Origin: Clostridia bacterium
GTDB lineage: Bacteria; Bacillota; Clostridia; Christensenellales; Aristaeellaceae
DNA: 64,000 nucleotides
NCBI GenBank assembly: GCA_017532155.1
Contig: JAFXJP010000030.1
Span: 1 to 64,000 of the forward strand
Direction of reading: 5' to 3'
Below the pieces are notes generated by a model. It did no database searches. It was not told the origin of the DNA and worked only from the letters and a program-made list of their open reading frames with translations. Both the position numbers and the translations under genes were made by a program. This document shows positions 1 to 8,107 of the stretch, in pieces. Each line of letters starts with the position of its first letter. Position 1 is the stretch's first letter.

Positions 1-2
1 GC

Positions 3-749
3 GTGAAGTATACTTTCAATACCGAGGTGAAAAGCTTCACTCTGCGCGAGTTGCCCTATGCCATGGTGGTCGAGGCCGTTCTTGACGGGCAGAGCGCTCA
101 AACGCTGTCCACTAAGGAAGAGATCCAGCAGCGGCGCACAGGCGAAACCCTGCTGGTGGAAACCAAAAGTGCTCATATGTCCCACGTGAACGACAATGGC
201 AAGGTGTCCGGCGGCGCATTTACCGAGTTTGATTTTACTGAAGATTTTGTCAACAAGGCGACTGGTGAAAAGGAGCAGGGCGGACGGGTGACGGTTCGCG
301 TTTCTGCCGATATTCCGAAGGACAGATTGGTTTCGTTCTGGCGCTTCAACGGCGCGCGTATTAATTTTAATTCGGATGTGACGGCCTTTATTGTAGAAAA
401 CCTTGCGGACAGTATGCTTTATCAGCCTTATTTCATCAAAAAATCCACGCCCGCTCCTACAGCTACTCCTACTCCTACAGCTACTCCTACAGCTACTCCT
501 GCTCCTACCGCTACGCCCGTTCCTGAGTATACCGTACGCTGCAAAAACTGCGTATTCTCCGGCGGCGGCAACACAAACGCCTATTCCGGCACTGTTCCCT
601 ATGGCACGCAGATCACCATTACGCCTGAGGGTAATTCCTCACTGGGTTGGTGGAGCGGCAGCTACGGCACCGGTGAAGTGAATAAAAAGGCCATCACCTG
701 GACTGTAAAGAGCAACTGCTCCTTCGAGTGGCATGCGATCATAAACTGA
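3..749 (+). CDS. Secreted/surface protein fragment with Thr/Pro linker and InlB-like repeat (5' partial)
   Basis: The reading frame is already open at the window edge. The GTG at position 3 has no visible ribosome-binding site, so the true start probably lies upstream. About 148 residues of an unrecognised domain are followed by a low-complexity Thr/Pro/Ala linker (residues about 149-174). A C-terminal module of about 72 residues, rich in Gly, Trp and aromatic residues, resembles divergent InlB B-type repeats of cell-surface proteins. The linker style recurs in the last gene of the window. It lies 17 nt before another exported protein, so the two are probably co-transcribed. Extracytoplasmic location is inferred from the linker and the neighbour; the signal peptide would be outside the window. 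Function unknown. Confidence 0.75.
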   Translation: MKYTFNTEVKSFTLRELPYAMVVEAVLDGQSAQTLSTKEEIQQRRTGETLLVETKSAHMSHVNDNGKVSGGAFTEFDFTEDFVNKATGEKEQGGRVTVRVSADIPKDRLVSFWRFNGARINFNSDVTAFIVENLADSMLYQPYFIKKSTPAPTATPTPTATPTATPAPTATPVPEYTVRCKNCVFSGGGNTNAYSGTVPYGTQITITPEGNSSLGWWSGSYGTGEVNKKAITWTVKSNCSFEWHAIIN

Positions 750-766
750 CAAAAAGGAGGATATGC

Positions 767-1705
767 ATGAAGCGTTTTATTGCTCTGTTCCTGTTGCTGT
801 GCATGGCGCTTGCCGCCGTGCCTGCTATGGCTGATGACAATTATATCGGCAACATGGAGGTTGTTAACTGCCAAGAGTGGGTCTCTCTGCGTAAAGAACC
901 CAGCACTCGTGCGCAAAGGCTTGTGAAGGTGTCTCTGGGCGCCATTGTCAGTAATTGTCAGCAGGTCAACGACAAATGGATCTACTGCTTGTATGACGGT
1001 TATGGCGGCTACATCATGGCAGAATACCTTGAGCCCAGCGACGGGAGGCTCACCTTCAGCGCCATGATGGTTACCTATGCTGACGGTGCGCCCTTCTACC
1101 CAACGTTGGACAGCAAGACGCCTGTTGGCTATATTCCGGCTAACACCATTGTACGCAACTGCCGCATCATGGACAACAACCGGATCTACGTAGAATGGGG
1201 CAGCCGCTGCGGTTTTATCAACCTGATGCATGCTGAAGTCTACAACGAGATGCTGCACTTTCCGCGGCAGATCACACTGCATACAAATCTCTTTGGCGAC
1301 GGATATGAGAAAGCTCTCCCAGATATCAAAATTTCTGTTGGAGACGATTTTCCCATCAAAGAATATGATCACAGCTCATATGAATACGATGACTATATGG
1401 AAGCGGATGGAACGGTTCCAAAGGTGACATTTGTCCTGCATACTGATACTGTTCTTAATCATGTGCACCTGTACAACATTGAACTTGTTGATATGGACTA
1501 TGAAACCGGCGAAGCGATCTACACCGCGACGCTGGAGAATATCGAGTATCAGCTGGATTCGGAGCATCCGTTGTTTGTTGGTGCAGTGATATGGGGTGAT
1601 ATGCCTAACCTGGCTGTCGGATATGCGGATTATCTTGGTATATACCATTTTGCTTTTATAGAGATCAGCGGCGAGGATGGAAGCCTGATTCTTCGTGAGT
1701 TTTGA
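767..1705 (+). CDS. Secreted protein with two SH3-like domains
   Basis: The ATG at 767 is chosen because AAAAAGGAGG (751-760) sits 6 nt before it and the protein then opens with a typical signal peptide (MKRFIALFLLLCMALAAVPAMA). The upstream in-frame ATG at 728 overlaps the previous gene and lacks a ribosome-binding site. Two bacterial-SH3-like segments follow: one starting near VVNCQEWVSLRKEP with its closing YGGYI, the other near MMVTYADGAPFY. The C-terminal 120 residues are acidic and unrecognised. SH3b domains usually bind peptidoglycan or other wall polymers, so a wall-associated role is likely but not shown. A strong terminator follows directly. Mature length is about 290 aa. Confidence 0.8.
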   Translation: MKRFIALFLLLCMALAAVPAMADDNYIGNMEVVNCQEWVSLRKEPSTRAQRLVKVSLGAIVSNCQQVNDKWIYCLYDGYGGYIMAEYLEPSDGRLTFSAMMVTYADGAPFYPTLDSKTPVGYIPANTIVRNCRIMDNNRIYVEWGSRCGFINLMHAEVYNEMLHFPRQITLHTNLFGDGYEKALPDIKISVGDDFPIKEYDHSSYEYDDYMEADGTVPKVTFVLHTDTVLNHVHLYNIELVDMDYETGEAIYTATLENIEYQLDSEHPLFVGAVIWGDMPNLAVGYADYLGIYHFAFIEISGEDGSLILREF

Positions 1706-1718
1706 TTCTCCGATAGAT

Positions 1719-1757
1719 AAAAGCGCTGTGCTGTTTTGAGGCAGCATGGCGCTTTTT
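1719..1757 (+). terminator. Intrinsic terminator after the SH3 protein
   Basis: A stem of about 15 bp (AAAAGCGCTGTGCTG paired with CAGCATGGCGCTTTT, with G-T wobbles) and a 7-nt loop, followed by T-rich sequence. It begins 14 nt after the stop codon at 1705. Confidence 0.8.
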
Positions 1758-2039
1758 ATACTTTTGGGTTTTCTTAAAAGCCTTGTTTTCCGCGCAGAAA
1801 AAGCGATAAAGGCAAAAACAAAAAAAGCAACCAACACCGGGCATTGATTGGGTTCTTCCAGATGGAAAATCGGAAGGAAGAAAACTGTCAATGAAAGGGG
1901 TTGGGGCTTTTTTCTTGTTCAAATTGTTTGTCTGGGATGTTGAAAAGAGGGTGGGAATGTTTACCGGCAGTTCATAGTTTGGAAACACGTTCGAATTATA
2001 GTTTAATCGCATTCCAGATTACACAAAAAGGAGAACTTT
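1758..2039. other. AT-rich intergenic stretch, no gene seen
   Basis: About 280 bp between the terminator and the small ORF at 2040. Neither strand has an open frame with a ribosome-binding site. No convincing -35/-10 pair with 17-nt spacing was found, although a promoter for the small ORF would have to lie here. Confidence 0.5.
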
Positions 2040-2162
2040 ATGGCTAAGAAAGGTAAAGGAGCAGGCTGCTATGTGGAATACCACGAGATGGAAGGCGTAG
2101 GCCATAAACTGAATAATGTAATGTATACAGAATTGCTGTATTGGTTCAATCGGTTTGTCTAA
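2040..2162 (+). CDS. Small 40-aa protein of unknown function
   Basis: ATG at 2040 is preceded by AAAAAGGAGA (about 2025-2034) at good spacing and runs 40 codons to TAA at 2160-2162. The protein starts MAKKGKGAGCYVEYHEMEGV and ends in an aromatic stretch (LLYWFNRFV). It has no signal peptide and a basic Gly/Lys N-terminus. A strong terminator begins 30 nt after the stop, making a self-contained small transcription unit. I do not recognise a family. The ribosome-binding site plus terminator is the only evidence that it is expressed. Confidence 0.5.
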   Translation: MAKKGKGAGCYVEYHEMEGVGHKLNNVMYTELLYWFNRFV

Positions 2163-2191
2163 AACGTAAAATAGCACTGAAATAAAGGATG

Positions 2192-2218
2192 AACCCCTGC
2201 AAGGCTTTGCAGGGGTTT
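2192..2218 (+). terminator. Intrinsic terminator after the 40-aa ORF
   Basis: An 11-bp stem, AACCCCTGCAA paired with TTGCAGGGGTT, with a short loop and a T-rich tail. Confidence 0.8.
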
Positions 2219-2223
2219 CATGC

Positions 2224-2252
2224 TTGCTTGTTTTGTCGGAATCGGGTATAAT
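2224..2252 (+). promoter_or_regulatory. Sigma-A promoter for the nitrilase-GDPD gene
   Basis: TTGCTT (2224-2229), a 17-nt spacer, then a perfect TATAAT (2247-2252). Transcription would start near 2259, giving a 5' leader of about 20-38 nt depending on the start codon used. Confidence 0.75.
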
Positions 2253-2278
2253 GCAGGCGTAGGAGACACAACCATATA

Positions 2279-3916
2279 ATGGAAGGGATGGGCATGATGA
2301 AAGCTTGTGTGATTCAACCGTATTATTCTGCGGATTATGCGCTCAGTGATCAGTGCTTTGAGCCGTATATTGACATGATGGATCAGTGCGATGAGAGCAT
2401 GGATCTGATTGTGCTGCCCGAAGCCAGCAATGTGCCGTGCCTGGCGCATACGCGGGAGGAGTTCCTGGCGGCAGTAGAGCGCTATTCTGATCGGCTGCTG
2501 GACAAGGCTGCCGAGACGGCCAAGCGCTGCAATGCTGTGCTGTTTGTCAATGCTGCCATTTATGTGGAGGGGAAGATCCGCAACACGACGATTGCTTATA
2601 ACCGTCAGGGCGAAGTGGCGGGGCATTATTATAAGCAGCATCTGACGCCGGGCGAAGTATTTAAGCGCAAGATGGACAGCGATTATTCCTTCGAGCATTC
2701 ACAGCCCACGGTGATTGAAATTGACGGCGTGCGCTACGGCTTCCTGGTTTGCTATGATTTCTATTTCTATGAGGCTTTTGCCAATATGGCGCGGCAGAAG
2801 ATGGACGTGATCATCGGCTGCTCGCATCAGCGCTCGGATACGCATGCGGCGCTGGAGATGATGAGCCGCACGCTGGCTTATAATACCAATGCCTGGGTGG
2901 TGCGCTCCTCTGTCAGCATGGGCGAAGATTCACCGCTTGGCGGCGGCAGCTGCGTGGTAAAGCCTGACGGTACGGTGCTCTTGGACATGAAGAGCCAGAT
3001 CGGCATGGCCTGCATGGAGATTGAGCCGCACCAGAAATACTATAAGCCTGCGGGCTTTGGCAATCCCGAAAAGGCGCATTACGAATACATCGAAGAAGGT
3101 CGTCGGCCGTGGAAGTATCGTCCGGCCGGCAGCGCCATTGTGCGGCATGATCATATCATGCCCTATCCGCGCGTGTGCGCGCATCGCGGGTTTAATACCA
3201 TCGCGCCGGAAAACAGCATGCCTGCCTTTGGCGCGGCGGTGGCTATGGGCGCGGAGGAAATTGAATTTGACCTGTGGATGACCAGCGACGGTGTGATTGT
3301 TTCCATTCACGACCCGACGCTGGATCGCGTATCCACCGGCACAGGCAAGGTGTGGGAGCATACCTACGAAGAGCTTTTGCAGTATGACTTTGGCTGCAAG
3401 CACGGCGAAGAATTTGCGGGGCTGAAGATCCTCACATTTGAGGAAATCCTCAAAAAGTTCTCCTGTCATGTGGTGATGAATATTCACATCAAAACGCAGG
3501 ATAATGTCAATCCCTGCGACGAGGAAATGCTCAAAAAGATTCTGCAGCTGATTGATAAGTATGACTGCAAGAAGTACTGCTATTTCATGAGCGGCAATGA
3601 CATTGTGCATTCGCAGCTCAAGGCGCTGGATCCGGATGTTCTGTGCTGTATGGGCGGCGGCGACCGCGACAAGCGCTGGCAGATTGTCGAGCGCGCTATC
3701 GCTGCCGGCTGCCAGAAGGTGCAATTGTTTAAGCCTTATTTCAATCAGGAGATGATCGACAAGGCGCATGCGCACGGCATCCAGTGCAATGTATTCTGGT
3801 CGGATGATCCCGAGGAAACACGCCAGTTCCTCGATATGGGCATTGATACCATCCTGACAAACGATTATAATCGCATTGCCCAGGTGGTAAAGGACTGGAA
3901 AGAAAAACAGGTATAA
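2279..3916 (+). CDS. Carbon-nitrogen hydrolase fused to glycerophosphodiester phosphodiesterase
   Basis: Two enzymes in one chain. Residues about 8-265 form a nitrilase-superfamily fold with the Glu-Lys-Cys triad visible: Glu48 in VLPEASN, Lys119 in YYKQHLTPGE, Cys158 in VCYDF. Residues about 296-540 form a GDPD TIM barrel with AHRGFNTIAPENS (His302), Glu329 and Asp331 in IEFDLW, and the HDPTLDR motif near 344. Nitrilases hydrolyse amides or nitriles; GDPDs hydrolyse glycerophosphodiesters to glycerol-3-phosphate and alcohol. The combined substrate is unknown. There is no signal peptide, so it is cytoplasmic. ATGs at 2294 and 2297 follow GGAAGGG at better spacing than 2279 and may be the real start. 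It is monocistronic, with its own promoter and terminator. Confidence 0.88.
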   Translation: MEGMGMMKACVIQPYYSADYALSDQCFEPYIDMMDQCDESMDLIVLPEASNVPCLAHTREEFLAAVERYSDRLLDKAAETAKRCNAVLFVNAAIYVEGKIRNTTIAYNRQGEVAGHYYKQHLTPGEVFKRKMDSDYSFEHSQPTVIEIDGVRYGFLVCYDFYFYEAFANMARQKMDVIIGCSHQRSDTHAALEMMSRTLAYNTNAWVVRSSVSMGEDSPLGGGSCVVKPDGTVLLDMKSQIGMACMEIEPHQKYYKPAGFGNPEKAHYEYIEEGRRPWKYRPAGSAIVRHDHIMPYPRVCAHRGFNTIAPENSMPAFGAAVAMGAEEIEFDLWMTSDGVIVSIHDPTLDRVSTGTGKVWEHTYEELLQYDFGCKHGEEFAGLKILTFEEILKKFSCHVVMNIHIKTQDNVNPCDEEMLKKILQLIDKYDCKKYCYFMSGNDIVHSQLKALDPDVLCCMGGGDRDKRWQIVERAIAAGCQKVQLFKPYFNQEMIDKAHAHGIQCNVFWSDDPEETRQFLDMGIDTILTNDYNRIAQVVKDWKEKQV

Positions 3917-3918
3917 AT

Positions 3919-3949
3919 AAAAAAGAGCCCTTGAAAAAGGGCTCTTTTT
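3919..3949. terminator. Bidirectional intrinsic terminator
   Basis: AAAAGAGCCC and GGGCTCTTTT form a perfect stem around an 8-nt loop, with A-run on one side and T-run on the other. It serves the converging nitrilase-GDPD gene and the importer operon. Confidence 0.85.
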
Positions 3950-3951
3950 GC

Positions 3952-4992
3952 TTACTGGGGCAGAGACGCTTTCGTCAGTTCATTGTACTGCTCGGGCGTC
4001 AGTTCTTTGTGATAGAAAAGCTGATAGTATTCAGATACTGCTTCATACAGATCATATTCGACCGCTTCGGGATACAGCAGCGAGCCCATCCACATCATGC
4101 CAAGCAGGCGCTGCGCGGCGGGGGGCATGCCCATCCAGTTGAAGGGGCCGAGCGGCACTTTGTAATAGCGGCCGGTCTGGATGGCGCTCAGGCTTTGCCA
4201 GATGGGGTCTTCCTGCACGGTATCGTAGATGCTGTCGGGCGCAAAGAGGATCACATCGGGATTCCATAAGAGAATCTGCTCCATATCCACTTCGTTGCCC
4301 GTGCCCTTGGACAGGGGATTGTCCACAACCGCAAGGTTATTTGCCATCAGATCGATGATGGTGCTGTGATAGGAATTGGCGGCCAGCACATTGAGCCCCT
4401 TATCGCCCAGGATATAAAGAACATTGGCTTTTTCTGTGCCGTCCATCAGGGAGATCAGGCTGTTGTAGGTGTTTTTGCAGTAATCTGCCAGCTTTTTCCC
4501 CTGTTCTTCCCGTCCAAGCAGCTCGCCAAGCAGGGTGTAGGTTTCGTCAAGAGTATCAATCTGTGCCTCGATGTGCACCCAAGGCAGGCCGGTTTGCTGT
4601 GTCAAGGAATCCATATCCTCGGCAACGCCCTCTTTGCTGTCGCCGATGTCAATGACCACCTGTGGGTCAGCCATCAGCAGCTCCTCCAGATTCAGTCCGC
4701 CCTTGCCGCCGTACAGCTGGCCGAGGGTGTGCATATCGTGGTATTTTTCGTCGATATAGGCTTTTTCGATGTCGTCCCAGGGCTCGGGCAGGCCGACCAT
4801 GAGGTCGGGCGCGATGGCAAAGAGCGTGATCTTGCCGATGGAGCCCGTTACGGCGATGCGCTCAATCTGTGCGGGAAGCGTGACCTCACGGCCCAGGGAA
4901 TCAGTAAAGGTGCGCGTGGCGCTTTCGGCGCTGACAGGAGAGAGGGAAAAGGTCAGCATCAGCGCGCACAGCAAGCAAAGAAGCTTTTTCAT
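3952..4992 (-). CDS. ABC transporter substrate-binding protein (BtuF/FepB family)
   Basis: Extracytoplasmic solute receptor of a metal-chelate/cobalamin-type importer. Start at 4992 is chosen because it gives a signal peptide (MKKLLCLLCALMLTFSLSP, cleavage after VSA) and AAGGAC lies about 10 nt upstream. The mature protein opens with TFTDSLGREVTLP and RIAVTGS, typical of class III binding proteins of this superfamily; LEELLMADPQVVID and ILLWNPDVILF are matching second-lobe motifs. No cysteine lipobox is obvious at the cleavage site, which is unusual for a Gram-positive binding protein. It is the last gene of a three-gene minus-strand operon, 60 nt after the ATPase. Ligand (corrinoid, siderophore, heme or oxyanion) cannot be read from the sequence. 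Confidence 0.88.
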   Translation of the reverse strand: MKKLLCLLCALMLTFSLSPVSAESATRTFTDSLGREVTLPAQIERIAVTGSIGKITLFAIAPDLMVGLPEPWDDIEKAYIDEKYHDMHTLGQLYGGKGGLNLEELLMADPQVVIDIGDSKEGVAEDMDSLTQQTGLPWVHIEAQIDTLDETYTLLGELLGREEQGKKLADYCKNTYNSLISLMDGTEKANVLYILGDKGLNVLAANSYHSTIIDLMANNLAVVDNPLSKGTGNEVDMEQILLWNPDVILFAPDSIYDTVQEDPIWQSLSAIQTGRYYKVPLGPFNWMGMPPAAQRLLGMMWMGSLLYPEAVEYDLYEAVSEYYQLFYHKELTPEQYNELTKASLPQ

Positions 4993-5052
4993 TAATTTGT
5001 TCCGTCCTTTCGGTGCATTGTTATCATTCAAGGCTCTGCAGCGCCTTAAATA

Positions 5053-5817
5053 TCACATCAGCGGTACCAGCACGCGGCCGGCAGCCGTTTGCGTAAAGGC
5101 AACGTCCACGCCGTACAGCGTTTTGACAAGATCGGGCGTGAGCACGTCCTCCGCCGGGCCAAGCGCTGCTACCCTGCCGTCTGCTATGGCCAGAATGCGC
5201 GTGGCGAAGGTGAGCGCGTGCTGCGGGTTGTGGGTGGACAAAAGCACGCCGTAGCCTTCGCTGGCCAGCTCTTTTACCAGCTGCAGGATGCGCAGCTGAT
5301 TGCCAAAGTCAAGCGCTGAGGTGGGCTCGTCCATCACCAGGATTTCAGCCTGCTGGGCGATGGCGCGCGCCACCAGAACCAATTGCTGCTCGCCGCCGGA
5401 CAGATAAGAAAAGTCGCGTTCGGTTAAATGCTCCGCGCCCACACGCTGCAGCGCCTTTTTGGCGATGGCGATTTGCTCATTACCCGGCTGGGAGAACATC
5501 GATACCTGCCGCGTGGTGCCCATCAGAACGGTATCAAGCACGGTGTAGCCAAAGGTTGGCCGATTGATCTGCGGAATATAAGCGATGCGGCGTGCCATTT
5601 CGCGGCGCGGCATATGGCGCAGATCATCGTTTTCGGAAAAGATTTTTCCTTTGTAATCCGTCAAAAGCCCCAGTATGCAGCGGAAAAGCGTGCTTTTGCC
5701 CACGCCGTTGGGGCCGAGCACTGAGAGAAATTCGCCAGGCTTGAGGTCGAAGGAAATGTCCTTGAGCACTTCGTGCGCGCCGTAAGCGAAGGAAAGATTC
5801 TGCACGGAAAGATTCAC
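5053..5817 (-). CDS. ABC transporter ATP-binding protein (BtuD/FecE family)
   Basis: Cytoplasmic ATPase that energises the importer. Walker A is GPNGVGKST (about residues 34-42), the signature is LSGGEQQ, Walker B is ILVMDEPT, and the H-loop is STHNPQH. Length of 254 aa is normal. The start codon overlaps the permease stop by 4 nt (ATGA), so the two are translationally coupled. Family and context match FecE/BtuD-type importers, which pair with a FecCD permease and a class III binding protein. Confidence 0.92.
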   Translation of the reverse strand: MNLSVQNLSFAYGAHEVLKDISFDLKPGEFLSVLGPNGVGKSTLFRCILGLLTDYKGKIFSENDDLRHMPRREMARRIAYIPQINRPTFGYTVLDTVLMGTTRQVSMFSQPGNEQIAIAKKALQRVGAEHLTERDFSYLSGGEQQLVLVARAIAQQAEILVMDEPTSALDFGNQLRILQLVKELASEGYGVLLSTHNPQHALTFATRILAIADGRVAALGPAEDVLTPDLVKTLYGVDVAFTQTAAGRVLVPLM

Positions 5818-6860
5818 AGCACGTTCCTCCTTCTGGTCATCAAATAAATGAAGAAGGGCGCGCCGATAAAGGCGGTGAGAATGCCGATGGGAATTTCGGT
5901 GGCAAGGAGATTGCGCGAGAGATTATCCACCAGCAAAAGGAAGCCTGCGCCCATGATCATCGACGTGGGCAAAAGATAGCGGCAGTCATTGCCTACAAGC
6001 TTGCGGCTCAGATGCGGAATGACAAGCCCGACCCAGCCGATCATACCGCTGACGGCTACGGAGGCGGCGGTGAGGAAGGTGGCGCAGAGAATGACGATCA
6101 GGCGCAGCACGCCGGTGTTTACGCCAAGCGTTGCGGCCTCTTCATCGCCGAGAGTGAGAATATTGATGCGCCAGCGCAAAAGAAGCAGCGGAACAGCGCC
6201 GATGGCCATGGGGATCAGCGCTGCGCCGACCTCGTTGAGCCGTGCGCCGGACAGGCTGCCCATCAGCCAGTAGGTAATGGCGGGCAATTCGTTGCTGGGG
6301 TCTGCAACAAGCTTGATGTAGGACGTGCCGGCAGAAAAGAGCGAGGAGACCATCACGCCAGCCAGCAATATGCTGATGGAGCGGTTGCCGCGCGTGCGGC
6401 TGCCAATCAGGTACACCAGAGCCACGGTGGACAGGCTCAGGATAAAGGCCATGAGCGTTATGCCCCCGTGCGTCATGCCAAGCAATATGCCCAGCGCCGC
6501 GCCAAAGCACGCGCCCGAGGACGCGCCCAGGATATCCGGCGCCGCCATGGGATTTTGAAATACGCTCTGGTATGCCGTGCCCGCCAGCGACAGACAGCAC
6601 CCCACCATGCAGGCCAGCGCAATGCGCGGCAGTCGGATATTGATGACGGCTGTGCGCATGTTGGCGGCCCAGGTTGCGTCAAGCGGGATGATTTCGTTGA
6701 TCAGAATGCGTGCAACCTGCCAGATAGGCACATCATAGCGCCCCAGCACAAAGGAGAACAGGAAAAGTGCCAGCAGCGCTGCGCTGAGCGTGAGCATCCA
6801 CAAAATGGCGCGGCGCGCAGCGGATGTGTGACCGATGATGGCAACGGATTGTGCTTTCAT
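5814..6860 (-). CDS. Iron/cobalamin-type ABC transporter permease (FecCD family)
   Basis: Polytopic inner-membrane permease of about 348 aa with roughly ten hydrophobic segments. FecCD hallmarks are visible: LPRIALACMVGCCLSLAGTA, FQNPMAAPDILGASSGA, GWVGLVIPHLSR and the C-terminal TAFIGAPFFIYLM. The ATG at 6860 is chosen because GAAAGGA precedes it closely. A longer in-frame extension to 7013 would run through the leader's terminator hairpin and is rejected. It is the first gene of the operon, placed just after the attenuator, so transcription must read through that hairpin to express the importer. Confidence 0.92.
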   Translation of the reverse strand: MKAQSVAIIGHTSAARRAILWMLTLSAALLALFLFSFVLGRYDVPIWQVARILINEIIPLDATWAANMRTAVINIRLPRIALACMVGCCLSLAGTAYQSVFQNPMAAPDILGASSGACFGAALGILLGMTHGGITLMAFILSLSTVALVYLIGSRTRGNRSISILLAGVMVSSLFSAGTSYIKLVADPSNELPAITYWLMGSLSGARLNEVGAALIPMAIGAVPLLLLRWRINILTLGDEEAATLGVNTGVLRLIVILCATFLTAASVAVSGMIGWVGLVIPHLSRKLVGNDCRYLLPTSMIMGAGFLLLVDNLSRNLLATEIPIGILTAFIGAPFFIYLMTRRRNVL

Positions 6861-7046
6861 ACAGTATCCTTTCGGTAAAAGAAAAAGTCCGCATACCTTC
6901 CTGAAGGATGCGGACTTTGCGCGCCGACAAATAGAGCTTTGGCGCCTGTTCCGTCTCCTTTTCAAACATGGAAGGCCATATCGTTTCCAGTATAACCCTG
7001 GCCGCTTCTCCATAGCTTGCGCCTTAGGAGGAGGGGCTCGAAGACA
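6861..7046 (-). promoter_or_regulatory. Structured 5' leader of the importer operon (riboswitch-like)
   Basis: Between the promoter at 7052-7080 and the permease start lie about 185 nt of non-coding leader ending in a strong terminator just before the gene. Upstream of the terminator the RNA can form several stems. GGCGC pairs with GCGCC about 85 nt later. CUCCU can pair with AGGAG. GGCC pairs with GGCC around a loop with UGGAAAC. A long-range AUGGA/UCCAU pairing is also possible. This multi-stem aptamer plus terminator layout is that of transcription-attenuating riboswitches. I could not match it to a class I know by consensus; cobalamin and molybdenum-cofactor classes were considered because of the transporter family but not demonstrated. 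Confidence 0.6.
6876..6918 (-). terminator. Attenuator hairpin before the importer permease
   Basis: On the minus strand AAAGTCCGCAT pairs with ATGCGGACTTT (11 bp), with an inner CCTTC/GAAGG extension, followed by TTTTTCTTTT. It lies only about 16 nt before the permease start and after a long leader, so it acts on the downstream operon rather than ending an upstream gene. Confidence 0.8.
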
Positions 7047-7047
7047 G

Positions 7048-7080
7048 ATACATTGTACACAATGTATTTCCAGTTGTCAA
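7048..7080 (-). promoter_or_regulatory. Importer promoter with palindromic operator
   Basis: On the minus strand TTGACA (7075-7080), a 17-nt spacer, then TACAAT (7052-7057). A perfect 9-bp inverted repeat, ATACATTGT-GT-ACAATGTAT (7048-7067), covers the -10 box and spacer edge. A repressor bound there would block RNA polymerase. The core GTNNAC-like symmetry resembles operators of some GntR/FCD-type and other helix-turn-helix repressors, but the regulator is not identifiable from the window. Confidence 0.75.
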
Positions 7081-7087
7081 TATTTTT

Positions 7088-8095
7088 TTATCGAATGGCG
7101 CCGCAGGCACGCAGCACCATTTTGTGCAGCCGGCGCTCGTATTCATAATCCCAGGGATTTTTCTTTTCGCCGCGCACCATGGCGGCAAAGGAGCACATCA
7201 TGTCGTCATAGCGGTTGAAGGTGGAGAAATGCTTGCGCGCGCCGTCGTCGCTCCAGGGGCTCTTGCCGTTTTCATCCAGATAGCACTCGCGCATGTCAGT
7301 GGATACGCAGTCGCCGCCTTCGCCGCGCTCAAAGGGCAGCAGCTCAATGGTGCCGCGGCTACCGCAGATGACCAGCTGACGGCGCAGAAAGCCGCCGGGC
7401 TCTGTGGCGCAGGACTTGGCAAAGGACACGCCCGATTTGTAATGCATCAGCGCCAGACCGTAGTCTTCGCTTGCAAGATCATCCGTGCCGGTAGCGGCGT
7501 TCAGCGCGGTGATTTTCTCCGGCTCGCCCATGAACTGCACGATCAGGTCGATCAGATGGCAGCCCAGGTAGAACATCATGCCGCCCTTGAAATTGCCCAG
7601 CCATTTGCGCACGGCGGTGGGGTGATAGCAGTCCATATGCGCTTCCACGCAGTAAATATCGCCCAGCGCACCGCTGCGAACCTTTTCAAGGGCTTCCTGC
7701 ACGGCAGGATTGTAGCGATACATATAGCCCGTGTGGAAAACAAGCTGCTTTTCCTTGACCAGATCGATCAGCTGATCGAAGCTTGCGTCATCCGGGCCGC
7801 AGGGCTTTTCAAGGTGCATGGGCAATCCGCGCTCGGCAGCCAGCAGCGCGTAGTGCGTCTGCAGCTCCTCGTCGCATTCAATGACCACAGCGTCCAGGTC
7901 TTTCATATTCAGGATTTCTTCCGCCGTCCATTCCTTGCGGCCGGCAAAGACGCTTTGCAGAGGATTGTCGTGATGATCGACATTGGCAAAGCCTACCACG
8001 TCAAAAACGTCGGGATTGTTGATCAGACTTCTGAATACCTGGGTGGAATGCGTGTGTTCGCCTGTGCCGATTTGGGCAACTTTGATTCTTTTCAT
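7088..8095 (-). CDS. Gfo/Idh/MocA family NAD(P)-dependent oxidoreductase
   Basis: Probable sugar or polyol dehydrogenase of 335 aa. The N-terminal Rossmann fold starts KVAQIGTGEHTHS (a variant of GxGxxG) and the family's catalytic EKP motif is present in MHLEKPCGP near residue 100. The C-terminal alpha/beta domain has GGMMFYLGCHLIDLIVQF, matching the conserved DxxxH-like helix. It follows a LysR regulator by 12 nt on the same strand, so it is probably in the same transcript. Substrate is unknown. Confidence 0.88.
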   Translation of the reverse strand: MKRIKVAQIGTGEHTHSTQVFRSLINNPDVFDVVGFANVDHHDNPLQSVFAGRKEWTAEEILNMKDLDAVVIECDEELQTHYALLAAERGLPMHLEKPCGPDDASFDQLIDLVKEKQLVFHTGYMYRYNPAVQEALEKVRSGALGDIYCVEAHMDCYHPTAVRKWLGNFKGGMMFYLGCHLIDLIVQFMGEPEKITALNAATGTDDLASEDYGLALMHYKSGVSFAKSCATEPGGFLRRQLVICGSRGTIELLPFERGEGGDCVSTDMRECYLDENGKSPWSDDGARKHFSTFNRYDDMMCSFAAMVRGEKKNPWDYEYERRLHKMVLRACGAIR

Positions 8096-8107
8096 TGTGA
8101 TTCTCCT

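Noticed and set aside
3..749. Complete gene starting at GTG 3
   Set aside because: The start codon is at the window edge with no visible ribosome-binding site, so it is probably a valine inside a longer protein.
5814..7013. Permease start at 7013 giving a 51-residue N-terminal extension
   Set aside because: The extension runs through the attenuator and leader; the ATG at 6860 has a ribosome-binding site.
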